From positions 1 through 64,000 of the forward strand of contig JAWKVC010000002.1 of assembly GCA_041398245.1 (NCBI GenBank): 64,000 bases of DNA, written 5' to 3'. The notes under the pieces are model-generated. The model saw only the letters and a program-made list of their open reading frames with translations. It searched no databases and was not told the origin of the DNA. The position numbers and the translations under genes were made by a program. Positions within the stretch are counted from its first letter, which is position 1, and the number at the start of each line of letters is the position of its first letter. Below are positions 42,715-51,536 of this stretch, piece by piece. The DNA is from UBA7672 sp041398245. GTDB lineage: Bacteria; Pseudomonadota; Alphaproteobacteria; Caulobacterales; Hyphomonadaceae.

Positions 42715-44945
42715 CTAAATCTTCACGCCGAACTCATCGGCGATACTTAACATTGCGTTACGTGTGGACTGGTCAGGACCGTCCAGCGCAGCCTGCACGC
42801 GCTGCGCCAGTTTCGACATGTCGACCGAACGAACCAGCAGCTTGATCGGCGCGATGCGCGCGGCCTGCATCGACAACCGGCGATAGCCGATCGCGATAAG
42901 CGCAAGCGCCTCCAGCGGCCTGCCAGCCGCTTCCCCGCAGACCGTGATCGGAAGTTCCGCCTCGTCGGCCCGTTGCCGCATGCGTAGCAGAAGGCGCATG
43001 GCCGGACGGCTGAGCAGATCATAACGCCCGGCAGACGGGCGTTGTCGCAGTCCGCCGCGAAGAAGAACTGCATCAGGTCGTTGGTTCCGATCGAGAGGAA
43101 ATCGGCCTTTCCCTTGAGATTATCGATGGAAAACGCCAGCGATGGCGTCTCGACCATGGCGCCGACCTTGAGCCTGAGGTCGGGTTAGCCGAGCTTGATG
43201 GCCCATTCCATTTCTTGTCGACAAGACGTCGCGCCTCGAACTCTTCCACCGTCCAGCCATCGGAAACATCAGACGCAGCGTCTTGCCACGCGAGGCGCGG
43301 ATCAGCGCCCGCAACTGGCGGCGGAAGAAGAAGGGATGGTCCAGCGCCATGCGCAGGGCGCGCCAGCCAAGAGCCGGATTTTCCTCGCGCTCACGGCGGC
43401 CCTTGAATGGCGCGATCTTGTCCCCGCGAATCGATGGTGCCGAACACAACCAGAAGCCGGTCGCCAGCCCGCTCGATGACTGACTTGTAGAAGGTCGCCT
43501 GCTCGTCCAGCCCGGGCATGGTCTCCGACGCCATGAACTGGAATTCGGTGCGGAACAGGCCGACGCCCTTGGCGCCGACCTCGTCGAGATGGTCCAGATC
43601 GAACGACAGACCGGCATTGATCAGCAGGTCGATTTCAACGCCGTCCGTCGTGACGGCCGGCAAATCGCGCGAAGGCACGGCAGATCTTCAGCTTCGTCTG
43701 TTCCGACAGCCGCGATGCGGGCCTGGAAGTTGGCGACGATTTCCGGATTGTGCAGGCCGGATAACCAGGCGAGGCCGCCCTCCCCGTCCGCGATAGTGGC
43801 GTCGCCGTCTTCAGCCAGGTGACGAAGGCCGTTGGAACCGCCGACCGCCGGCACGCCCATGGCGCGCGCAACGATCGCGGTACGACGCGCCGGCCTCCAG
43901 CGCCACGCCAGCCGAGACCGGCGTCGCGATATTCAGCAGTTCTGCGGAGGCGTGCGGCTGGCCACGAGGACCGATCCGGGCGGCAGACCACAGGAGTCGC
44001 CATTATCGCCGGCAAGCTGGCGCAGCCAGTTTTCGGCTGGTCTTCGAGATCGTGCAGGCGTTCCCGCAAAGACTGTCGCGGCGCGCTTTCGAGCCGCGCG
44101 CGCGTTGCTCCCGGCGGGCCGGTCGACCGCCGCCTCGGCCGACAGGCCGAGCGCACGGCCTCACCAGCCTCGCTTCAGCTCGGATCATGGGCGAACAGGC
44201 AGTGGGTTTCGAGAACATCGCGGCTTTCGCCGAACAGGACCGGACCCGCCATGAGTCAACATCACGTCGATCACGACGCGCAGGGCTTCCAGCGCATCGT
44301 TGAGACGCAGTTCTTCGACCTCAGGGATCAGCCGCGAACAGACGCGCAGGCAGAGGACGACCGGGTCATGAGATGGACCCAACCAAGGCGAGACCTTCGT
44401 TCAGCGTCCGGCCGCGCAGCTCCACCGGCCGCGTCTGGCGCAGAGCGGCGCTAGACGCGGAGATCCGCGGCGGCGGCGACCAGCTCGGCCAGCACCATGG
44501 CGACGGTCTGCAGCGCTTCGGCTTCTTCATCGTCGTAGACGCGTTCCGTCGGTTCCGGACGACCAAGACGCCAAGCACGCGGCCGCCACGCAGGATCACG
44601 CGGAAGAATGGAACGGATCTCGCCTGTCTCGGGCCGGTAGGAGAAGCGCGGGTGCGAAGGCGTCGGTCGACGCAAGGGTCGCGCCGTCGCCGAAACGAGG
44701 CGACGGGAGGACCTCGTTTTCCTTGAGCCGCGTGCTTCACGGCTTCAGGCTCAGGCCCTGGGTCGCCATCGACTGGCTGCTTCGTCCTCGGTCTTGAAGG
44801 TAGATCGAGCAGACGTCCGCCACCATGGTGTTGGCGATCAGTTCGAGAGCGACCCGCTCAAGGCGTTTTGGGATCCACCGCCTGGTTGTATGAGGAGCGC
44901 GCAGGCGCGACAGCGCCGCTTCGCGCCGCCGCCAGCTGGCAGGCG
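42715..44945 (-). pseudogene. ptsP: ptsP (EI-Ntr, PTS phosphoenolpyruvate phosphotransferase), shattered by many frameshifts
   Basis: The gene order and translated segments identify the nitrogen-PTS EI, which phosphorylates NPr from PEP. Segments seen in minus-strand order: GAF-domain RLERVALELIANTMVADVC (about 44850), HPRFSYRPETGE, VILRGGRVLGVLVV, VYDDEEAEALQTVAMVLAEL, the EI part ATIADGEGGLAW, EIDLLINAGLSFDLDHLDEV, LGWRALRMALDHPFFFRRQL, the conserved METPS/IGTND pair (VETPSLAFSIDNLK, FLSIGTNDLMQFFFAADCDN) and PITVCGEAAGRPLEALALI. They lie in all three minus frames, with about ten or more frame changes. The phosphohistidine segment near 43885 is also garbled. Only the last 285 bases are one clean frame. 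Start is approximate. Confidence 0.78.
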
Positions 44946-44951
44946 CGGCGG

Positions 44952-45128
44952 TCCTCGCCTTCTCCCCAGGTCGTCCTCGATCAGTCTGAGAGCTTCGTCA
45001 AACCCAGCCGAGGGGCCCTTCAGTCCGCGCTGCCCGATTATCCAGCGCCCGTCATCCAGCGGCGAATTCCGAACAAACCATGGCCTGCCGTGGCGCAGCT
45101 GCAAGCAGTGGACGCGCTCGGAACGCAT
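44952..45128 (-). CDS. Uncertain fragment upstream of ptsP
   Basis: A frame from the ATG at 45128 reads MRSERVHCLQLRHGRPWFV then GRWIIGQRGLKGPSAGFDEA and LIEDDLG before running into the disturbed ptsP region. It looks protein-like but its end is lost in the frame damage. I cannot name it. It may be part of a small gene normally placed before ptsP. Confidence 0.25.
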
Positions 45129-45300
45129 ATCTCCGAGCAGAAATGAGGCGACTTCGGCCTGCGTAGACGCGTTGCGAGCGTTCCACGGGATTGTTCGGAT
45201 TACCGAGAGGTTATCGACGCCAGGTTCAGACTACGGCAAGGGTACGTCGAATGGCCCGACTCGGCGAAAATGCAGTTCAGCGCACCCTTGTTACTACGCG

Positions 45301-46243
45301 CTAAAGGTCGATGGCGCGTGCGACGACAGCTCCGAGAGCCTCCCGCCCATTCGGGTGAGCCTTGTCGAATCCTGCAATCAGCCATCTGTTTGTGGCCTCG
45401 ACATTCCTCGGATAGTCCTGTAGGCGTGTGGCTGAGCCCGATCGCGAAGGAGTAATTGGAAAGACCGATGTAAAGAACGTCTGTGACGGCAAAGGTCTCT
45501 TGCCCATACACAAATTCGACCGACCTTGGTTGCTCGAACGTCTGTTTATCGGCGATGAAGTCCAGCATAATGCTTGGCTGGAAAAATGGACCACGATCAA
45601 AAGCGTTGCTAGCGGCAGTGTAAAGCAGCGATGCGTTGATCGCGTTTCCCTTCTCGCGCTGCTGCTTCGCCAGAATCCAGAGCTGTTCGCCGTCGAGACC
45701 CGCGATGGCGCTGACGCCAGTATGGAAACCGCGAATGAGCCAATTGCTGTCCTCGTTTTCCAACCAGAGAGTGTGGGTGACTTTCGAATTGCCACGAATA
45801 TTCTGATCGGCCAGCACCACCGCGTTTGTGATCGTCCCTCCGCGCGGCGCAAATGTCATCCGGCCGTCGTCGTCAGTTCCGCATGGGATTCCTGCGCTGA
45901 AGTCGGTGCTGGCGCTGGAAGTCACGAAAAATGTTTGGGCAATGGTCGGCTCGGAAACCGGACTCATACTCTTGTAGGTGGCAATTACCGTACTTATCGC
46001 TTCGGGTTTTGCGTCAATCTTGCCGCGGCTCGATAGAATTCCGGCGAATTGCTCTGGCGATTGATCCAGCGTTCCAATGATGCGGATTGCCGCACTTTCG
46101 ATATCCTCGCGCGTCTCTGGCGGTATTTGATCATCTCGACTGCAGCTAGCAGTATAGGCTTCGACCTCACACGCCTGCATCAGCATCACAGCTGCAGCTA
46201 TCGATGCGCAGCGAATGACAGACAGAACTGCTTGAGGCGTCAT
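45301..46243 (-). pseudogene. Lipoprotein gene of lower GC with one frameshift
   Basis: From ATG 46243 a signal peptide (SVIRCASIAAAVMLMQAC, lipobox MQAC) leads to about 280 residues in one frame, ending YIGLSNYSFAIGLSHT. Then the sequence continues in a neighbouring frame as LQDYPRNVEATNRWLIAGFD to the stop GAVVARAIDL. Removing one base near 45425 gives 313 residues. Codon and base composition are visibly less GC-rich than in neighbouring genes (one 60-base line counted 55 percent GC against 77 percent in lysC). It separates lysC and ptsP, which are adjacent in many relatives, so it looks inserted. No family recognised. Confidence 0.6.
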
Positions 46244-46277
46244 TCCTATCCCCCCAACTAGCCTGCCGTTCGCACGC

Positions 46278-47524
46278 TTAGTCCGCGTCGAGACCATAGG
46301 CTGTGTGCAGCGCGCGGACGGCGAGTTCGGTGTAGGATGCATCGATCAGAACGGAGATCTTGATCTCCGATGTCGAGATAACCTGGATGTTGATCCCTTT
46401 TGCGGACAGCGCCTGGAACATCGTCTTGGCGACGCCGGCGTGCGACCGCATGCCAACGCCAATGACGGAGACCTTGGCGACATCGCGCGAAACCGACAGG
46501 TTTTCATAGCCGACCTTGCCATTGAGCTTGTCGAGCACGGCCTGTGCATGCGGCGCGTCGCGATCGGGACAGGTGAACACGATGTTCTGCCGGCCCTCCG
46601 TCCTGGCGGAAGCCTGCACGATCATGTCGACGTTGACGCCCGCATCCGCCAGCGCGCCGAAAATGGTGGCGGCGACGCCCGGATTGTCCTCGACGCCGAT
46701 AAGGGTGAACTTGGCTTCGTCCCGCGAGTAAGCGACGCCGCTGACTACCTGCTTTTCCACGATCTGATCCTCATCGCACACGAGCGTTCCGGTATTGGGT
46801 TTGGCCACGGGCCCTTCGAAGGACGACAGCACGCGCACCGGCACGCGATGGTTCATCGCCAGTTCCACAGAGCGTGTCTGGAGAACCTTCGCCCCGAGCG
46901 AGGCGAGCTCCAGCATCTCTTCATACGAAATCTTCTCCAGCCGCCGGGCCTTCGACGTGATGCGCGGGTCGGTGGTGTAGACGCCGTCCACGTCCGTATA
47001 GATGTCGCACAGCGACGCCTTGAGGGCGGCCGCGACCGCAACCGCCGACGTATCGGACCCGCCGCGGCCGAGGGTCGCCACACGGCCATGCTCGTCCACG
47101 CCCTGGAAGCCGGCGACGACGGCGATCTCGCCAGGATCGACGGACCGGATGAAATCGGGGTTGTCACAGCCGGTGATACGCGCCTTGCCGTGCGCTTCGT
47201 CGGTGGTGAGTTTCAGCTGCCAGCCAGGCCAGGACGCGCCTTGAGCCCTGCGCCGCAGGCCAGCGCCAGAAGGCCGCTCGTTACCTGCTCGCCGCTGGCG
47301 ACGACCACATCGTATTCCGATCGTCATAGAGCTCGCCATGCAGGTCCGGTCCGGCGGCCGCGCGTCCATTCCACCAGCTGGTTGGTGGTTCCCGACATGG
47401 CGGACACAACCACGGCGATGGCGCGCGTTTCTGCACGGCGCGCCGCGACGATATCGGCCACATGGGCGATCCGCTCGAGATTCGCGACCGAGGTTCCGCC
47501 GAATTTCAGCACCAGGCGATTCAT
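46278..47524 (-). pseudogene. lysC: Aspartate kinase with at least three frame changes near the N-terminus
   Basis: LysC phosphorylates aspartate, the first step to lysine, threonine, methionine and m-DAP for cell-wall peptidoglycan. The N-terminus from ATG 47524 (NRLVLKFGGTSVANLERIAH, VVVSAMSGTTNQLVE) is in one frame; GPDLHGELYDDRN near 47330 is in another; YDVVVASGEQVTSGLLAL then GLKARPG in the first again; and from about 47235 the main frame WQLKLTTDEAHGKARI continues cleanly to the ACT domains (SHAGVAKTMFQALSAKGINI, VISTSEIKISVLIDASYTEL) and stop. With one net base added the length is 415 residues. Loss of this enzyme should be lethal unless another copy exists, so sequencing error is likely. 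Confidence 0.85.
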
Positions 47525-47707
47525 CGCAGGGGCAAGTCCTTCCAGTGGGGCGGCGGCCCGGAGGCCCCGCGCGGGTCGCCCTATAGGGGCGCCAGCGCCG
47601 CAGGGCAAGAACTCGCCCCATGATGCGGCATTCGACCAGAGTCCAGCGAGGCCGCCGGACGGGCGAGACCTGTTGCCGGACAGGGCCTCCGGGTCCAGAT
47701 AGATCGC

Positions 47708-48484
47708 ATGGCCAAGACCCTTGTTCGCGACGAGAGCATACCGGAATCGCCAAGCGTCGATCCGGCGGAGATCGAGAAGTTCCGCGCCATGGCGGCCGAC
47801 TGGTGGTCGCCCACCGGCAAGTTCGCGCCGTTGCACAAGTTCAACCCGGTGCGGCTGGGCTATATCCGCGACAAGGCGATGGCGCATTTCGGGCTGGACG
47901 CCGGTGCGAAACAACCGCTGGAGGGACTGCGTCTGCTGGACGCCGGCTGCGGCGGCGGGCTGGTCACAGAGCCGATGGCGCGGCTGGGCGCGCATGCGGT
48001 CGGCATCGACGCCGGCGACGCCAACATCAAGGCCGCCAAGGTGCATGCCGACGAGCTTGAGATCGACGCCGACTATCGCGTCGGTACAGTCGAAGGCCTG
48101 ATCGCCGCGGGCGAACCGAAATTCGACATCGTGCTGGCGCTCGAAGTGGTCGAGCATGTGCAGGATCCTGCCCGCTTCCTGGCGGATTGCGCGGCCCTTC
48201 TGGCGCCCGGCGGGCTGATGGTGATGGCGACGCTCAACCGCACGGCGAAGGCGTTCGCGCTGGCGATCGTCGGCGCCGAGCATGTGCTGCGCTGGCTGCC
48301 GCCCGGTACGCACGAATGGAACAAGTTCGTGACGCCAGAGGAAGCACGCGCTGCGCTGGTGGGAGCCGGACTGGAAATCGATGAGACGCTGGGCGTTTCG
48401 TTCTCGCCACTGACCGGAAAGTGGAGCCTGAGCCGCGACCTCGGCGTCAACTACATGATGACCGCAACGCGCCCGGCGGCCTGA
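47708..48484 (+). CDS. ubiG: Ubiquinone biosynthesis O-methyltransferase
   Basis: A 258-residue SAM-dependent enzyme that makes both O-methylations in ubiquinone synthesis. The N-terminal segment IEKFRAMAADWWSPTGKFAP and the SAM-binding LLDAGCGGGLVTEPMARLGA are diagnostic; FDIVLALEVVEHVQDPARF and THEWNKFVTPEEARA fit UbiG. Together with coq7, it is the second ubiquinone gene here. It is divergent from lysC, with about 180 bases between them holding both promoters; this neighbourhood is typical in alphaproteobacteria. Confidence 0.96.
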   Translation: MAKTLVRDESIPESPSVDPAEIEKFRAMAADWWSPTGKFAPLHKFNPVRLGYIRDKAMAHFGLDAGAKQPLEGLRLLDAGCGGGLVTEPMARLGAHAVGIDAGDANIKAAKVHADELEIDADYRVGTVEGLIAAGEPKFDIVLALEVVEHVQDPARFLADCAALLAPGGLMVMATLNRTAKAFALAIVGAEHVLRWLPPGTHEWNKFVTPEEARAALVGAGLEIDETLGVSFSPLTGKWSLSRDLGVNYMMTATRPAA

Positions 48485-48489
48485 GCGGA

Positions 48490-49107
48490 ATGAACAACGC
48501 TCCCCACAGGGAAACGCCGCAAACGGTCCTGGACTTCTGGTTCGAGGATGCGCTGACCGATCCGGCGAAACTCGGGCAGCGGATGAAAGTGTGGTTCGGC
48601 GGCGGCCCGGCCGTGGATGCGGTTCTGGCGCAGCGCTTCGGAGATCTGGTCGACACACTGGCTGCCGAACGGGCGGATGACTGGGCCGCACAGGGACCGC
48701 TGCAGCGTCTGGCGGCGATCATCGCGCTCGACCAGTTCAGCCGCTCGATCCACCGCAAGTCGCCCAAGGCCTACGTGAACGATCCCATCGCCCTGCGGCT
48801 GGCGAAGGAGGCCATCGCGCAGGGACAGGACCGCGAGATTCCTCCGATTGGCCGGATGTTCGTCTACCTGCCGCTCGAACACTCGGAAAATGTCGAGGAT
48901 CAGCGAACATCGGTCCGCCTGTTCGCGGCGCTCGCCACAGAAGCAACGGCGGGCACGAAAGAGACCTTCGACTCTGCTCTGGATTATGCGCGGCGCCATG
49001 CCGAGGTAATCGAACGCTTTGGCCGCTTCCCGCACCGCAATGACGTGCTGGGCCGCGCGAGCACGCCGGAAGAAGCCGCCTGGGTGAAGGCGCATGGCGG
49101 GTTCTGA
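48490..49107 (+). CDS. DUF924-family protein
   Basis: A 205-residue protein starting at ATG 48490, six bases after ubiG. Recognised by VLDFWFEDA, LAAIIALDQFSRSIHR and FVYLPLEHSENVEDQ, with an alpha-helical TPR-like fold. Members of DUF924 have no settled function. Cotranscription with ubiG is likely from the spacing. No signal peptide. Confidence 0.9.
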   Translation: MNNAPHRETPQTVLDFWFEDALTDPAKLGQRMKVWFGGGPAVDAVLAQRFGDLVDTLAAERADDWAAQGPLQRLAAIIALDQFSRSIHRKSPKAYVNDPIALRLAKEAIAQGQDREIPPIGRMFVYLPLEHSENVEDQRTSVRLFAALATEATAGTKETFDSALDYARRHAEVIERFGRFPHRNDVLGRASTPEEAAWVKAHGGF

Positions 49108-49119
49108 CCCGCCCGCGCC

Positions 49120-51516
49120 TCAGGCCTTGCCGATCAGCTTCAGCCACTCATCCTCGGAGAGGACCGTAACGCCGTGCTTCTCGGCGTCGGCCAGCTTCGA
49201 GCCCGCGCCGGGACCGGCGACGACGAGGTCTGTCTTCTTGGAGACAGAGCCGGAAACCTTGGCGCCGAGCGCTATCGCCTGCTCTTTAGCTTCATCGCGC
49301 GTCATGCGCTCCAGCGTTCCGGTGAACACCACCGTCTTGCCCGCAACCTTGCTGTCCGACGTATCAGCAAGCTTGTAGTCCTCCACCGTCACGCGTTTCG
49401 CCAGCTCGTCGATGACCTCGCGATTGTGCTTCTCGGCGAAGAAGTCGACCAGCGCTTCGGCTGCCACCTCGCCGAAACCATTGATGGCGCCGAGCGCCAC
49501 AAGATCCTCCCCCGGCCGTCCCTTGGCGGCGGATTGCACCTGCTCGCGGAAATGCTTCCAGTCGCCATATTCGCTGGCCAGCGCCGCGCGCGCCGTCTTG
49601 TTGAGACCTGCGATGGAGGCAAGCTCGCCCTCAAGTGACGTATCGAGTGAGGCCAGCAGCTTCGCCGGTAGCTCCGGCGCTGCTTCCAGCAGCTTGTCGC
49701 GCGCGCCGGGACCAACGCCCTCGACATTCTCCAACCGCCGGTAGGCGTCGTTGGGCCGCTGCCGCGCGGCGCGTTCGACCGTTTCGCGCAAGGCCTCGAA
49801 CGACCCGAACTGACGCGCCAGCAACAGCGCGTTGGTCTCGCCGATATGCCGGATGCCCAGCGCGTTGATGAAACGGTCCAGTGGCTGCGTGCTGGCCTTG
49901 TCGATGGCGTCGCGCAGCTTCTTCGCCGACGTCTCGCCATAACCTTCCCACTCTTCCAGCGGCGGCTTGCCAGCCTTTTTTATCCGCTCGTCGAGCATGA
50001 AGATGTGCTGCGGCGCGGTGATCACGCCGGCTTCGAAGAACTCCTCGATCTGCTTGGCGCCCAGCCCATCGATGTCAAAGGCGCGGCGCGAGACAAAGTG
50101 CTTGAGACGCTCCACCGCCTGCGCCGGACAGATAAGGCCGCCCGTGCAACGGCGATCAACTTCCTCGTCTCCCTGGCCCCCGCCGCGCACGGCTTCCGAA
50201 CCGCAGAACGGGCATGTGTGCGGGAAACGGTACTTCTTTGCATCCTTCGGGCGCTTGTTCTCGACCACGCTGACGATCTGCGGAATGACATCGCCCGCGC
50301 GCTGGACCACGACCCAGTCATTGATCATGACGCCAAGGCGCTCGATCTCGTCCTCATTGTGGAGTGTGGCGTTGGAGACAACGACGCCGCCGACCGTGAC
50401 CGGCTGCAGCCGCGCCACGGGGGTCAGCTTGCCCGTGCGGCCGACCTGGATGTCGATATCGAGAAGCTGCGTCGTCGCCTGTTGCGCGGGGAATTTGTGC
50501 GCCGCCGCCCAGCGCGGACTGCGCGAGACAAACCCGAGGCGTTCCTGCCAGTCCAGCCGGTCGACCTTGTAGACGACGCCATCGATGTCATAGCCGAGCG
50601 AGGCGCGGCGCGACTCGATATCCCGGTAGATCTGGAGCATGCCATCAACGCTGATCGCGCGCTTCATGTCGGGATTGGTGGGCAGGCCCCACGCCGCGAA
50701 GCGCTCCACGGCCTCCATCTGCGTGTCGGCGAACGGTTCGGAGGTGAAACCCCACGCATAGGCGAAGAAACGCAGCGGGCGCGCAGCGGTCACCGATGCG
50801 TCCTTCTGGCGGAGACTTCCGGCAGCGGCATTGCGCGGGTTCGCCGGGCGCTTGCGGCCGGCCGCGACCTCGGCCTCCTGAAAGGCCGCGAAGTCGGACA
50901 TCGTCATATAGATCTCGCCGCGCACCTCGATCTGGCCGGGATGGCCCTTGCCCTTCAGCGTGTGCGGAAGACCTTTCAGCGTAAGGATGTTGGCGGTGAC
51001 ATCCTCCCCCACGGCGCCATCGCCGCGCGTGGCGGCGCGCGCCAGCTTGCCATTCTCGTAGAGCAGCGAACAGGACAGACCATCGATCTTGGGCTCGGCC
51101 GTGACGGCGACCTGTTCGCTGTCCTTGAGGTTCAGGAACCGGCGCACGCGCTCGATGAAATCGGCCGCGTCCTCCTCGGAGAAGAGGTTGTCGAGCGAGA
51201 GCATCGGCTTGAGGTGCGTGACCTTGCCGAAGCCCTGCGCCGGGGCTGCCCCGACCGCTTCGCTCGGGCTGTCGGATTGTTTGAGATCCGGGAACTGCGT
51301 CTCGATGGCGTTGAGCCGCAGGCGCAGCGCGTCATAGTCGGCATCCGACATGTGCGGCGCGTCTTCCTGGTAATAGGCCTCGTCGGCGGCGCGGATCGCT
51401 TCGGCAAGGCGCGCGAGCTCCTTCTTCGCCGCCGCCTTCGTCAGCTCCGCGGCAGGCGTCTCGCCGGACGCATCGCCAGAGTTTTCGCCTGACTTTGGTT
51501 TGCTTTTCTTGGCCAT
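49120..51516 (-). CDS. ligA: NAD-dependent DNA ligase
   Basis: Seals nicks in replication and repair. The 798-residue protein is longer than E. coli LigA because of a Lys/Glu/Ala N-terminal extension (about 30 residues). Domains in order: NMN-binding Ia, adenylation with K143 in AEPKIDGLSCSLLYENGK, OB fold, Zn finger (CPFCG ... CTGGLICPAQ), helix-hairpin-helix repeats (ENVEGVGPGARDKLLEAAPE) and a C-terminal BRCT domain (GKTVVFTGTLERMTRDEAKE). Downstream of recN by 20 bases, in the same direction: a repair operon recN-ligA. Confidence 0.98.
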   Translation of the reverse strand: MAKKSKPKSGENSGDASGETPAAELTKAAAKKELARLAEAIRAADEAYYQEDAPHMSDADYDALRLRLNAIETQFPDLKQSDSPSEAVGAAPAQGFGKVTHLKPMLSLDNLFSEEDAADFIERVRRFLNLKDSEQVAVTAEPKIDGLSCSLLYENGKLARAATRGDGAVGEDVTANILTLKGLPHTLKGKGHPGQIEVRGEIYMTMSDFAAFQEAEVAAGRKRPANPRNAAAGSLRQKDASVTAARPLRFFAYAWGFTSEPFADTQMEAVERFAAWGLPTNPDMKRAISVDGMLQIYRDIESRRASLGYDIDGVVYKVDRLDWQERLGFVSRSPRWAAAHKFPAQQATTQLLDIDIQVGRTGKLTPVARLQPVTVGGVVVSNATLHNEDEIERLGVMINDWVVVQRAGDVIPQIVSVVENKRPKDAKKYRFPHTCPFCGSEAVRGGGQGDEEVDRRCTGGLICPAQAVERLKHFVSRRAFDIDGLGAKQIEEFFEAGVITAPQHIFMLDERIKKAGKPPLEEWEGYGETSAKKLRDAIDKASTQPLDRFINALGIRHIGETNALLLARQFGSFEALRETVERAARQRPNDAYRRLENVEGVGPGARDKLLEAAPELPAKLLASLDTSLEGELASIAGLNKTARAALASEYGDWKHFREQVQSAAKGRPGEDLVALGAINGFGEVAAEALVDFFAEKHNREVIDELAKRVTVEDYKLADTSDSKVAGKTVVFTGTLERMTRDEAKEQAIALGAKVSGSVSKKTDLVVAGPGAGSKLADAEKHGVTVLSEDEWLKLIGKA

Positions 51517-51536
51517 GGCCGTGTCTTAGCCGTGGC

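Noticed and set aside
46305..47702. Plus-strand 465-codon open frame opposite lysC
   Set aside because: Antisense shadow of the aspartate kinase gene; no recognisable protein features.
49846..51492. Long plus-strand open frame (548 codons) inside ligA
   Set aside because: It is the antisense shadow of ligA in very GC-rich DNA; its product is Arg/Ala/Asp-rich with no domain and no ribosome site, while the minus-strand frame encodes a full LigA.
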